NCBI RefSeq assembly: GCF_036549475.1
Contig: NZ_JAZHLI010000017.1
Span: 19,085-83,084, forward strand
DNA from: Aurantimonas sp036549475
Lineage (GTDB): Bacteria; Pseudomonadota; Alphaproteobacteria; Rhizobiales; Rhizobiaceae
Length of the DNA stretch: 64,000 nt
Direction: 5' to 3'
The notes under the pieces are model-generated. The model was given only the letters and a program-made list of their open reading frames with translations. It did no database searches and was not told the DNA's origin. This document shows, in pieces, positions 17,944 through 26,460 of this stretch; position 1 is the first letter of the stretch, and each line of letters starts with the position of its first letter. A program made the position numbers and the translations under genes.

Positions 17944-17979
17944 CCAGGAGCCCGGCGCCACCGGCTGTCGGGCTCCTGG
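17944..17979 (+). terminator. Hairpin after the Bug-type binding protein gene
   Basis: Perfect 11-base arms CCAGGAGCCCG and CGGGCTCCTGG, 14 bases after the stop codon, enclosing a smaller stem. There is no clear T-run. As nothing follows on this strand it may end or protect the transcript. Confidence 0.6.
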
Positions 17980-18156
17980 CGCCCGCCGCGTTCCTCCGCT
18001 CGCCGATCCTCGCGGCCTTCTGCGACGAGGCGGAAGCGAGCGCGCGCCTCGTGGCCGAAACTCCGTCGCCCGAACGCACCTTGGCGTGAGCCGTCTCCGA
18101 CTCGCGGCCGCACATGAGAGGACCGCCTTCCGGCGAGCCTCACAGGGCACGTCTGG

Positions 18157-19395
18157 TCATTGCGAGAAGGCGCCGCCGTCCGACAGGGCGTCGTAACGCG
18201 CCGACAGGCCGAGTTCTTCCACAAGGTCGCGCGTGTGCTGGCCGAGTAGCGGGGGCGGGTAGCGCACTTCCTGCGGAGTGCCCGACAGCTTGACCGGGAA
18301 GCCGAGCGCATTGATCTCGCCCTCGACCGGATGGTCGATCTTCATGACCATGTTTCGCGCCGCAACATGGTCGCTGGCCATCACCTGGGCATAGTCGTTG
18401 ATCGGCCCGGCTGGAACGCCCGCCTTGATGAAGGCAGCCACCCAGTGGTCGACGCTCTGGGCCCTGAAGACGGCATTGAGTTCGCAGACGAGCGCGGGCA
18501 GGTTCTGCAGGCGGTCGCGATTGTCGCGAAAGCGGCTGTCCTCGGCCAGGTCCATCCGATCGATGACCTCGCAGAAGGTGAGCCAGATCTTCTGGTTAGC
18601 AGCGCCGACGACGAATTGACCGTCGGCGGCGGCAAAGGCCTGGTAGGGCGCGCTCATGCGGTTGGCCGTGCCCAGCGGCTGCGGCGAACGGCCGGTCGCC
18701 CACAATTCGGTGCTCTCCCAGACCGACAGGCCCAGCGCCGCCTCGAAGAGCGAGGCATCGACATACTGGCCGCGGCCCGTGGCCTGGCGGCCGATGATCG
18801 CGCTGAGAATGCCGTAGACGGCAAGGAGCCCTGCGCCCAGATCCGCGATCGGCACGCCGGACTTCACCGGTTCGGCGCCGGGAATGCCCATGGCGCTGAT
18901 GACGCCGGACATGGCCTGGGCAATCAGGTCGAAGCCCGGCCGCTGCGACCACGGCCCAGTCTGTCCGAAGCCGGAGATGCTGGCATAGACGAGGCGCGGA
19001 TTGCGCTTCGACAGGGTCTCGTAGTCGATGCCCAGTCGCTTGGCTACGCCGGGACGGCTGTTTTCGACCACGATGTCGGCGGTCTCGACCAGCGCGTAGA
19101 AGAGTTCGCGCCCGGCTTCGGTCTTTAGGTTGATGGTAACGCTGCGCTTGTTGCGGTTCAGCGCCAGGAAGCCCGGGCTGTCTTCGCCCTTCATCCGGAA
19201 GCCCATCGAACGACGGGTCTGGTCGCCGCCCGCCGGTGGCTCGACCTTGATGACGTCCGCGCCCATGTCGCCGAGCAGCATGCAGCCGAACGGTCCGGCC
19301 ATCACCTGGCTGAGGTCGAGCACCCGAAGACCGGCCAGTGGGAGAGGTGGGCGCTCTTCGCCCGTCGCGGTGCGCTCCAGAACCGGATCGTCCAT
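18157..19395 (-). CDS. Class III CoA-transferase (CaiB/BaiF family)
   Basis: Transfers CoA between carboxylates through an aspartyl-CoA thioester. 412 residues with the N-terminal motif GLRVLDLSQVMAGPFGCMLLGDMGADVIKVE, SVTINLKTEAGRELF, and the catalytic aspartate in VPIADLGAG (Asp185). A short AGGGG precedes the ATG. Divergently transcribed from the GntR/FCD gene across a region holding two TTGGTATGCC-like boxes, so it is probably under that regulator. It likely activates the acid taken up by the linked TRAP or Bug system; substrate unknown. Confidence 0.9.
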   Translation of the reverse strand: MDDPVLERTATGEERPPLPLAGLRVLDLSQVMAGPFGCMLLGDMGADVIKVEPPAGGDQTRRSMGFRMKGEDSPGFLALNRNKRSVTINLKTEAGRELFYALVETADIVVENSRPGVAKRLGIDYETLSKRNPRLVYASISGFGQTGPWSQRPGFDLIAQAMSGVISAMGIPGAEPVKSGVPIADLGAGLLAVYGILSAIIGRQATGRGQYVDASLFEAALGLSVWESTELWATGRSPQPLGTANRMSAPYQAFAAADGQFVVGAANQKIWLTFCEVIDRMDLAEDSRFRDNRDRLQNLPALVCELNAVFRAQSVDHWVAAFIKAGVPAGPINDYAQVMASDHVAARNMVMKIDHPVEGEINALGFPVKLSGTPQEVRYPPPLLGQHTRDLVEELGLSARYDALSDGGAFSQ

Positions 19396-19453
19396 GCCAT
19401 CCCCTGTTGCTCGGCCGGCGCGCCGCCGGATCTGTCTCTACACCTTGCGTCAT

Positions 19454-19464
19454 TTGGTATGCAA
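19454..19464 (-). promoter_or_regulatory. TTGGTATGCAA operator in CoA-transferase promoter
   Basis: TTGGTATGCAA, 59 bases upstream of the CoA-transferase ATG. Matches the boxes at 16614 and 22517 in nine or more of eleven positions. Confidence 0.55.
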
Positions 19465-19539
19465 TAATGCACCGAGCGCGGTCAACCGCGATGCTTGCGG
19501 AGTTTCTCTTGCTGTCGATCCTGAAATCGCGCGACCTTC

Positions 19540-19548
19540 GGCATACAA
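19540..19548 (+). promoter_or_regulatory. GGCATACAA half of the same operator family, gntR side
   Basis: GGCATACAA reads TTGTATGCC on the other strand, the same core as the other boxes, in the 370-base region between the divergent CoA-transferase and gntR genes. Two boxes here fit control of both promoters, including autoregulation. Weaker match than the others. Confidence 0.4.
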
Positions 19549-19765
19549 TGAGCGCGGAGCCGCGACCGGCCGGCCCGGAGCAGGACCCGCGCATGGGCAT
19601 TTCTATCCCGGCTTCAGGGTCGCCGCCCTGCGTCGACGTGGCCTTCGCGATCCATGCTATGTTGGGTGGCACCGCGCGAGCTTTGCCTCCCGCAGATGTT
19701 CATTTCGAAAGTGGTCCGAGCCTCGAGGACGAGGAACCGGCCGGACGGACGGCAGCAGAGCGACG

Positions 19766-20476
19766 ATGACCAAGATGCAATCCGCGGTGGTGACCGCGTT
19801 TCCCCGCCGGGTCGATGCGACCCCGTCGCAGGACCTGAAGCCCGCTTTGGTCGCCAATCGCATCCGCGAGATGATCCTGGAAAGCCAGCTTCTGCCGGGT
19901 GAGCCGGTGCGCGAGAGGGCCTTGTCGGAAATCCTGCAGGTGTCGCGGACGCCGCTGCGCGAAGCGTTGAAGATCCTGGCCTCAGAAGGGTTGGTCAAGC
20001 TGCATCCGCGCCGTGGGGCCACCGTGGCCGTGCTTGGCGCCAGCGACGTGCGCCATCTTCTGGAGTTTCTCGGCGGGCTCGAAGCCTTTGCCGGCAAGCT
20101 GGCATGCCGGAATGCCACGCCCGAAGAGTTGCGGGAATTGCGGGCGCTGCATCACGAGATGCAGGCATCCTATCTGCGCGGCGATCGCATCGGCTATTTC
20201 GACCGCAACCAGCAGATCCATCAGGCGCTGGTCCGCTGTGCCATGAACCCGGTCCTGGCCGAGCACCACAGGGTGGTGAACGCCCAGCTCTATCGCATCC
20301 GCTATGAGTGCAATCTGAAGACCAACCGCTGGGAGGCGGCGATCAAGGAGCACGAGGCGATCCTCGACGCGCTGGAAGCGCGCGACGAGGCCGCGATCGA
20401 GAAGCTCCTGGAAACCCACGTTCTCAAGGCGTTCGACCTGATGCAGGCTACCGGGGATCTTGCCAAGACGAAATAG
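19766..20476 (+). CDS. GntR-family (FCD) transcriptional regulator
   Basis: 236 residues. N-terminal winged helix (VANRIREMILESQLLPGEPVRERALSEILQVSRTPLREALKILASEGLVKL) followed by an FCD domain with Asp/His ligands in FDRNQQIHQALVR, IKEHEAILDALEARD and LLETHVLKAF. I chose the ATG at 19766 because the conserved domain begins about 27 residues later; the open frame extends far upstream without domain content. It lies between the CoA-transferase, amidohydrolase/dehydrogenase and TRAP genes and is the natural candidate to bind the TTGGTATGCCA boxes. UxuR/ExuR-type FCD regulators recognise similar short palindromes (family knowledge). Confidence 0.88.
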   Translation: MTKMQSAVVTAFPRRVDATPSQDLKPALVANRIREMILESQLLPGEPVRERALSEILQVSRTPLREALKILASEGLVKLHPRRGATVAVLGASDVRHLLEFLGGLEAFAGKLACRNATPEELRELRALHHEMQASYLRGDRIGYFDRNQQIHQALVRCAMNPVLAEHHRVVNAQLYRIRYECNLKTNRWEAAIKEHEAILDALEARDEAAIEKLLETHVLKAFDLMQATGDLAKTK

Positions 20477-20550
20477 GGCGGGCAGCCTTTGCATGCCAGA
20501 CGCATGCCACGATTGCGTCGGCGAAAGCCTTTGCGGAATGGGGCAGGCTC

Positions 20551-21468
20551 TCAGCCGAAGCGGTAGAGCCGTCGGGCGTTGTCGGCGAAGAGCCTGGTCC
20601 GGTCTTCCCGGGAAAAATTCGCGGTGATCTGCGAGAAACCCTCGTAGATCGTGCGGTAGGAGGCGACGAGGCTGTCGACCGGGAAGTTGCTGGCGAACAG
20701 GCAGCGTTCGACACCGAAGGTCTCGATGGTCCGCAGCACGATCTCGCGGTTGGTCTCTGCGGTCCATGGGCTCCCAGGCACGCCGAGGCCGGAAATCTTG
20801 ACGGCCACGTTCGGGGCCCTTGCGACATGCGCCATGGCCGCCGCCCATGCCGCGATGCCCTCGCGGCTGCGGTCGGACGGCAGGCCGGTGTGGTTGAGGA
20901 TGATCTGCGTGCCCGGAAAGGCATCCGCCAGATCCGCCGCCTCGGCGAGATGCCACCATGGCGTCTGCAGGTCGAAAGAGAGGCCATTCGGCTCGAGTTT
21001 TGCAAAGCCCTGCCGCCAGCGTGGATCGCCCATCGATCCGGGCGCGCCGGGACTGACCGCGTCGGGGCGATCGGCGGCCTTCGGCTTGTGGCGCACGCCC
21101 CGCGTGCGGGGAAAGGCGCTCTGGCGGGCCAAAACGTCGCCGGCATCGTCGGCATCGAGCCAGGCCTGGCAGACCACCGCGTCGGGAAAGCCGTTCGCCT
21201 CGGCAATCCCGTGGATCCATGAAGTCTCCCCCACGGGGTCGGTGGGGTCCCATTCGGTCTCGACATAGACGCTGCCGGCGAGGGGCAGGCCCGCGGTGTC
21301 GCGGCGGTAATCCTCGGGCATGTAGTCGCGCCGGATCGCCGCGTAATCGCCGTAGCGGAACGGGATCGGCGTCGGGTCGCACAGCCAGGGCAGGTAGTTC
21401 TCGCTGATCTTCCACAGATGATGATGGGCGTCGACGATCGCGACGTCGTCGAGGGTGTGGGCGTCCAA
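20551..21468 (-). CDS. Amidohydrolase-2 family protein (lactonase-like TIM barrel)
   Basis: Metal-dependent hydrolase fold of 305 residues. N-terminal metal motif VDAHHHLW, then PWLCDPTPIPFRYGDY, SVYVETEWDPTD, QIILNHTGLPSDR and FASNFPVDSL, which together match the sugar-lactone hydrolase or 2-pyrone-4,6-dicarboxylate lactonase-like group. The start is TTG 21468 without a clear Shine-Dalgarno; the next family motif begins ten residues later, leaving little room for a shorter start. Second gene after the dehydrogenase on the same strand, probably co-transcribed. Likely opens a lactone or related ring in the same pathway; substrate unknown. Confidence 0.85.
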   Translation of the reverse strand: MDAHTLDDVAIVDAHHHLWKISENYLPWLCDPTPIPFRYGDYAAIRRDYMPEDYRRDTAGLPLAGSVYVETEWDPTDPVGETSWIHGIAEANGFPDAVVCQAWLDADDAGDVLARQSAFPRTRGVRHKPKAADRPDAVSPGAPGSMGDPRWRQGFAKLEPNGLSFDLQTPWWHLAEAADLADAFPGTQIILNHTGLPSDRSREGIAAWAAAMAHVARAPNVAVKISGLGVPGSPWTAETNREIVLRTIETFGVERCLFASNFPVDSLVASYRTIYEGFSQITANFSREDRTRLFADNARRLYRFG

Positions 21469-21545
21469 GGAGGTCTCCGTCAGGCGGGTGATCTGTTCGG
21501 GCCGGCGGGCCGCCCGTCGGGCAGGGACCGCCGGTTGCGCAGGGG

Positions 21546-22424
21546 TCAGGCCTTGCCACGGACCTCAGGAAGCAGCTTCACGACGGCGGCACCATCGAGC
21601 TCGCCGTCGCCCTGGGCGACCAGCATGCGAAACAGCGTCATGGCCTGCGCGCTCATCGGCAAGGCGAGATGCTGCGCCTTGGTGGCCGAATGCAGCATCT
21701 CGAAATCCTTCAGGATCTGCCTGGCATAGCCGCGGGGCGCGAAGTCCTTTTCCACCATGCGCGGATAGATCACCTGCAGCACGGCGGAATTGGCCAGGCC
21801 CGGTTCGAGCGCGTGCGGAATCTTGGCGGCATCGACGCCGTAGGCCTCCGCCAGCCGCAGCGCCTCTGCCGCCACGCAGTAATTGGTCAGGCACAGGACC
21901 TGGTTGACCAGCTTGGTCGCCTGGCCGGTGCCGATCGCGCCCATATGGGTCGCGCGGCCGAGCTGCTCCAGCATCGGCATGACGGCGGCCACCGCCTGAT
22001 CGGCGCCGCCGAGCATGATCGCCAAAGTGCCGGTCTCCGCCGCGCCTGGCCCGCCCGAGACCGGCGCGTCGATGAACTGGCCGCCGGCCGCCTCGATCGC
22101 CGCGGCGACACGCTGCGTCACCGCCATCTCGGTGGTCGAGAAATCCACCACGATCTTGCCGGCCAGCTTGCCGGAGGCGACCAGCCCGTGCGCGCCGGTA
22201 ACCACGTCCGAGACTGCATCGCTGGTGGTCAGGCAGAGCGCGACGATGTCCGCCTCGCTGCAGAGATTGGCAAGCGAGCCGGCGGGCTCGACGCCCCATG
22301 CGGCCGCAGCCGTGACCCGTGCCCCGTCGAGATCGTGACCGATCACCCGATTTTCCAGCGCGCGCAGCCGCTTGGTGAAGCCGCTCCCCATCAGTCCCAG
22401 CCCGATGAATCCGATCGTCGTCAT
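21546..22424 (-). CDS. 3-hydroxyisobutyrate dehydrogenase-family NAD(P)-dependent oxidoreductase
   Basis: Beta-hydroxyacid dehydrogenase of 292 residues. Rossmann motif GFIGLGLMGSG at the N-terminus, substrate signature FIDAPVSGGPGAAETGTL, and the catalytic lysine in GTGQATKLVNQ (Lys171). Length and motif order are standard for the family, which includes tartronate semialdehyde reductase and 2-hydroxy-3-oxopropionate reductase. Transcribed away from the TRAP genes; the 175-base gap carries the TTGGTATGCCA box, so both sides may be co-regulated. Exact substrate not determinable. Confidence 0.9.
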   Translation of the reverse strand: MTTIGFIGLGLMGSGFTKRLRALENRVIGHDLDGARVTAAAAWGVEPAGSLANLCSEADIVALCLTTSDAVSDVVTGAHGLVASGKLAGKIVVDFSTTEMAVTQRVAAAIEAAGGQFIDAPVSGGPGAAETGTLAIMLGGADQAVAAVMPMLEQLGRATHMGAIGTGQATKLVNQVLCLTNYCVAAEALRLAEAYGVDAAKIPHALEPGLANSAVLQVIYPRMVEKDFAPRGYARQILKDFEMLHSATKAQHLALPMSAQAMTLFRMLVAQGDGELDGAAVVKLLPEVRGKA

Positions 22425-22516
22425 GTCCGGTCCTCCCCCTGATCCGTACCCGTCCGCAGCCGGGCGCCAGCGCTCCCCGCCGTATCAGCCCCCGCCGCGG
22501 ACTAGGCAAACTGCAT

Positions 22517-22527
22517 TTGGTATGCCA
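22517..22527 (+). promoter_or_regulatory. TTGGTATGCCA operator upstream of dctP
   Basis: TTGGTATGCCA, 73 bases before the dctP start and in the divergent gap with the dehydrogenase gene. Flanking bases from CTAGGCAAA (22502) to CCGTTG (22540-22545) align with the block at 16599-16647. Confidence 0.6.
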
Positions 22528-22599
22528 GCATCATTAAATCCGTTGGAGGTGCCTTTGGCAAACGGATGACGACATCAGCGAAATCTGGGAGGAATTCAC

Positions 22600-23598
22600 G
22601 TGTCACTGATCAGGAAACTCACTCTGGGGCTTGCCGCTTGCGGGTTCTCGCTGGCTGGCACGGTCGCCGGCGCGCAGGCCGTTGACCTGCGCTATGCCCA
22701 TGTCGGCTCGGAAGGCGACATCCAGCATTGGTATGCGGAACGCGCAAAGGAGCGGATTCCGGAAGCCACGGAGGACCGCGTGACGGTCACCGTCTTCCCG
22801 AATTCGCAGCTGGGCGGCGTGCAGGAACTGATCGACGGCGTGCGCAGCGGCTCGATCTCCATGGGGCATCATGAATTCGCCTCGCTGGCGCAGCTGGTGG
22901 ACGACATCGCCGTGTTCTCGGCCCCCTTCGTCTACCGCGATGGCGCGCACGCACTTGCGGCCACCGACCCGCAGACCTCCGACGTGATGAAGGAGTTCAA
23001 CGAGCAACTGGTCGAGCAGGGCGGCATGCGCATCATCGGCCGGCTGTTCCGCGGCGCTCGGCAGATGACGGCTAACCAGGCGGTGCGCACGCCCGCCGAT
23101 CTGGAGGGCAAGCCGTTCCGCGGCGTGCCGCTGCAGCTGTGGACGACGATGGTGACCGGCTTCGGCGCGATCCCGACCCCGGTGGAAGTGAGCGAGCTGC
23201 CGACCGCGCTGATGACCGGCATGGTCGTCGGCCAGGAAAACCCGCTCACCATGATCAACGCCAACGGCCTCTACGAGGTGCAGACCCACGTCATGCTGAC
23301 CGGCCACATGCAGAACGTGCTGCCGGTCTTCATCAACGAGGATGTCTGGCAGTCGATCGACGCCAAGGATCAGACGGCGATCCTGGAGACGCTGGACACG
23401 CTGGCCGATGAAACCCTCGACCAGGCGATGACGGCCGAGAAGGAGCTTGTCGGCGAACTCACCGACAAGGGCATGACCTTCATCACCGAAGCCGACGGTC
23501 TCGACATCGAAGCCTTCCGCGCCGGCGTCGACGCGCAGGTGGCCAAGGACTTCCCGAGCTGGGGTCCGTACATGGAGCGCATCCGCGCGATCCAGTAG
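22600..23598 (+). CDS. dctP: TRAP transporter substrate-binding protein DctP
   Basis: Periplasmic DctP-type receptor of 332 residues with a Sec signal peptide (LTLGLAACGFSLAGTVAGAQA) followed by VDLRYAHVGSEGDIQHWYAERAKE. The pattern GGVQELIDGVRSGSISM and the conserved arginine region GKPFRGVPLQLW fit solute-carboxylate binding. The start is GTG 22600 with GGGAGGAATTCAC before it. It heads dctPQM; a hairpin separates it from dctQ, fitting the known excess of TRAP receptors over membrane subunits. Substrate is probably an organic acid. Confidence 0.92.
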   Translation: MSLIRKLTLGLAACGFSLAGTVAGAQAVDLRYAHVGSEGDIQHWYAERAKERIPEATEDRVTVTVFPNSQLGGVQELIDGVRSGSISMGHHEFASLAQLVDDIAVFSAPFVYRDGAHALAATDPQTSDVMKEFNEQLVEQGGMRIIGRLFRGARQMTANQAVRTPADLEGKPFRGVPLQLWTTMVTGFGAIPTPVEVSELPTALMTGMVVGQENPLTMINANGLYEVQTHVMLTGHMQNVLPVFINEDVWQSIDAKDQTAILETLDTLADETLDQAMTAEKELVGELTDKGMTFITEADGLDIEAFRAGVDAQVAKDFPSWGPYMERIRAIQ

Positions 23599-23612
23599 GC
23601 CAACAATCTGCG

Positions 23613-23639
23613 AACCCCTGCCGCTCGCCGGCGGGGGTT
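23613..23639 (+). terminator. Hairpin between dctP and dctQ
   Basis: Eleven-base arms AACCCCTGCCG and CGGCGGGGGTT with one G-T pair and a five-base loop, 14 bases past the dctP stop. Only three T bases follow, so partial termination or message protection is more likely than a full stop. Confidence 0.6.
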
Positions 23640-23658
23640 TCCTGCCGTGGATCCTGCC

Positions 23659-24240
23659 ATGAGCGATCACATGTTCGACGACTATCTCGACGTCACCCAT
23701 CCCGATGCCCGGGTCGGGGTTGCCGACCGCGTTCTGGAGCCGATCCGGCGGGTGTTCCGGTGGACATCGGTGGTGCTGCTCGCGGTGATGATCACGCTGC
23801 CGGTCCTGCAGGTCGTGCTGCGGCAGTTCTTCTCCCGGCCCTTCATGGGTGCGGAGGAGCTGGCGCGGTTCATGCTGATCTGCGTGGTCTTCGTCACGCT
23901 GCCCTATGTCGTCTCGTCCGGCGCTTCGATCCGGATGGAGGAGGTGCTGGCGGCGCTGCCGGAACGGCTCCGCAGGGTGCTGCGGATCGCGATCCCGGCC
24001 ACAGGTGGCATCGCCTTTGCCGTCGCCGCGACCTCCGTCGCGATCGCCACGATGCGCAATCTCGACAACGCCACGCCGGTGCTGAACATCCCCTACTGGA
24101 TCTTCTTCGCGTCCGGCTTTCTCGGCCTGACGCTCGCCGCGGTCGAATGCGCGCTGCAGACGCTGAAGGCGTGGCGCCACGACCCTCTCTACGTGACCTT
24201 CGCGCAGGAACAGCCGAGCGAAGACGTGGTGCACATCTAG
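23659..24240 (+). CDS. dctQ: TRAP transporter small permease DctQ
   Basis: Four-helix membrane subunit of 193 residues, with hydrophobic stretches at VVLLAVMITLPVLQVVL, FMLICVVFVTLPYVV, IPATGGIAFAVAATSVAI and YWIFFASGFLGLTLAAV. The motif MGAEELARFMLICVVFVTLP is typical of DctQ. I prefer ATG 23659 over the GTG four codons earlier. Links DctP to DctM in the membrane. Confidence 0.9.
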   Translation: MSDHMFDDYLDVTHPDARVGVADRVLEPIRRVFRWTSVVLLAVMITLPVLQVVLRQFFSRPFMGAEELARFMLICVVFVTLPYVVSSGASIRMEEVLAALPERLRRVLRIAIPATGGIAFAVAATSVAIATMRNLDNATPVLNIPYWIFFASGFLGLTLAAVECALQTLKAWRHDPLYVTFAQEQPSEDVVHI

Positions 24241-24268
24241 GGCCGCGCGCCCGCACGAGGCCATTTCG

Positions 24269-25549
24269 ATGAGCAGTTTCGCGATCCTGGGCGGCTTTGC
24301 GCTGTCCTTTCTTCTCGGCTGGCCGGTGGTGCTGGCCATCCTGATCCCGTCGATCCTCTACGTCCTGCTCGGCAACATCCCGATCGAGCTGATCGGGCAG
24401 CGGATGAGCTACGCGCTCGATTCCTTCCCGCTGGTCGCCGTGCCGATCTTCATCTTCGTCGGCAACCTCATGAACCAGGCCGGCATCACCGAGCGGATCT
24501 TCAAGTTTGCCGACACGCTGGTCGGCCGGGTGCCGGGGGGGCTGGCACAGGTCAATGTCGTCTCGAGCCTGATCTTTTCCGGCATGAGCGGCGCGGCACT
24601 CGCCGATGTCGGCGGTCTCGGCAAGATCGAGGTCAAGGCGATGGCCGAGCGCGGCTTCGACCGCGGCTTTGCCGGTGCGCTGACCGGCGCCTCGGCGGTG
24701 GTCGGCCCGATCTTCCCACCGTCGATCCCGCTGATCATATATGGCTCGGTCACCAGCGTCTCGATCGTGCAGCTGCTGCTGGCGGGCATCGTACCGGCGA
24801 TCATGTGCGTCATCTTCCTGATGATCACCGTGGCGATCCTGGCCTATCGCCACGATCTCCCGCGCTCGGACCGCTGGCCGACGCTGCGCGAGCTCGGCGC
24901 CGATTTCGTCCCGGCCCTGCCGGCGCTGCTGACGCCGGTACTGCTCGTCGCCGGCATGCTGCTGGGCTATTTCACGCCCACGGAAGCGGCCGCGGTCACG
25001 GTCGCCTACGTGCTTCTGATCAGCGGGCTCGTCTATCGCACCCTGACCGTCGAGCATCTGCTGAGCGCCGCCTACGAGACGGTGAAGAGCAGTTCGGCGA
25101 TTCTCATCATCGTGGCGGCCGCGTCGATCTTCGGGTGGATCCTGGCCATCGAGCAGATCCCGCAGATGGCCGCCCGCTGGCTGCTGACGATCAGCACCGA
25201 TCCGCTGATGCTGCTCCTGGTGGTTAACATCCTGCTTCTGATCGTCGGCATGTTCCTGGATTCGACCACGGCCACGCTGCTGGTCGTGCCGATTATCGCC
25301 CAGCCGCTGCACATGGCCGGGGTCGATCCGGTTCATCTGGGCATCGTCACCATCTTCAACCTGATGCTGGGGCTCCTGACCCCACCCATGGGGCTGGCGC
25401 TGTTCCTGCTCAGCGACATCACGCGGGTATCGATGCGCCAGATCCTGATCAAGATGATGCCGTTCTACGTGCCGCTGGTCCTGACCCTGGTGATCCTGAC
25501 GGTGTTTCCGGAGATCTCGCTCTGGCTGCCGAAGATGATCCGCAACTAG
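24269..25549 (+). CDS. dctM: TRAP transporter large permease DctM
   Basis: Twelve-helix transport channel of the DctM family, 426 residues. Conserved stretches include GMSGAALADVGGLGKIE, GASAVVGPIFPPSIPLIIYG, YFTPTEAAAVTVAYVLL and GLLTPPMGLALFLL. It follows dctQ by 28 bases and ends the plus-strand unit. Drives uptake with a sodium or proton gradient (family knowledge). Confidence 0.93.
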   Translation: MSSFAILGGFALSFLLGWPVVLAILIPSILYVLLGNIPIELIGQRMSYALDSFPLVAVPIFIFVGNLMNQAGITERIFKFADTLVGRVPGGLAQVNVVSSLIFSGMSGAALADVGGLGKIEVKAMAERGFDRGFAGALTGASAVVGPIFPPSIPLIIYGSVTSVSIVQLLLAGIVPAIMCVIFLMITVAILAYRHDLPRSDRWPTLRELGADFVPALPALLTPVLLVAGMLLGYFTPTEAAAVTVAYVLLISGLVYRTLTVEHLLSAAYETVKSSSAILIIVAAASIFGWILAIEQIPQMAARWLLTISTDPLMLLLVVNILLLIVGMFLDSTTATLLVVPIIAQPLHMAGVDPVHLGIVTIFNLMLGLLTPPMGLALFLLSDITRVSMRQILIKMMPFYVPLVLTLVILTVFPEISLWLPKMIRN

Positions 25550-25806
25550 ACTATCGCCCTGAACCTGCCGGACCAGCACTGCCGTGCGGTCCCAGAGCGT
25601 GCGGCCGCCGGACGCGTGGGTCCCACAATGGATTCATCGCCGACGAGCGTCTGCACCCATCCACACATTGCGGCAGGATGCAGGTTCCGGTCGCGTGCTA
25701 CTTGGGGTTATCTGACCAGAACGCCGATGCGACCCGGTTGTGGCCGGCGCCATCTACCCGCCAGGTCGAGGTTGTCTGCGGCGTGCAAGAGACGCACGAT
25801 TCCATA

Positions 25807-26090
25807 CCGCAGGACGTGGGGCGCAAGCTCCGGCACATGCGGACCCTGCACAATCTGTCGCTCAAGCAACCGGTTCTGTCGGCTGTTGGGAACGCATGCT
25901 GTCGAAGGTGGTGACGGGGAGGGTCACCAACCCTGACCATGCTGCGCAAGCTCGTCGATGCGCTGGACATCACCATCGCCTTCCCACCGCATCGTCATTC
26001 TCCACAGGGCAAAATGGCGTTCAGGCAGGAATCCCGTCGGTCCACCATTCGGCTGAGGTATTGTTTCGAGCCTACACGCTTCAGTACCCA
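25807..26090 (+). pseudogene. Decayed XRE/cupin-family transcriptional regulator
   Basis: Scattered pieces of one helix-turn-helix protein in different frames: DVGRKLRHMRTLHNLSLKQ (from about 25815), then MLSKVVTGRVTN (about 25890), then MLRKLVDALDITIAF (25939). These match in order the HTH of XRE/cupin regulators, roughly LSLKQLA..VGCS..MLSKVENGRVTPSL..MLRKLVDAL. At least two frameshifts separate them. A following FRQESRRSTIRLR piece resembles the start of the cupin part. No intact frame exists. It lies between the TRAP genes and the lactate genes and may once have controlled one of them. Confidence 0.55.
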
Positions 26091-26460
26091 TGCAGCGTGG
26101 CGCGTGGACCTTTCGAAACGGCGGGTGGGTTCGCCGCCTTCCCGCTTGGCGCACCGCTTCAGGTGCCGAGACGTCCTGAACAGGCGCCGGTCCGTCGATC
26201 GCTCGGCCGCGATCGTCGCAACGGATGCGCAATGTCGGGCGGCTATCCTCGCAGGCCATTGCCATGGCCCGACGCTGGACAGGGACATGCCACGACCTAA
26301 GCTCGAAAAGAGCCTCGCTGCACTTGCTGACGATCTTGCGATCGCGACCGTCAGAGCCGGTGGCAGGACTCGAGGCAGCCGCGGCGCAGTCTGTGGGAGT
26401 TGTCCAGGCCAGAATTTCGCCGGCTGATCCAGGCGGCGGGCACGAGGAGAGGGGAGACAC
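26091..26460. other. Gap after the decayed regulator
   Basis: No supported gene. Open frames here are short and without recognisable motifs. It should hold the promoter for the lactate dehydrogenase gene, but I see no clear element. Confidence 0.35.

Noticed and set aside
20487..20515. Two GCATGCCA repeats after gntR as extra operators
   Set aside because: They lie downstream of the gene between convergent ends and miss the GGTAT part of the box.
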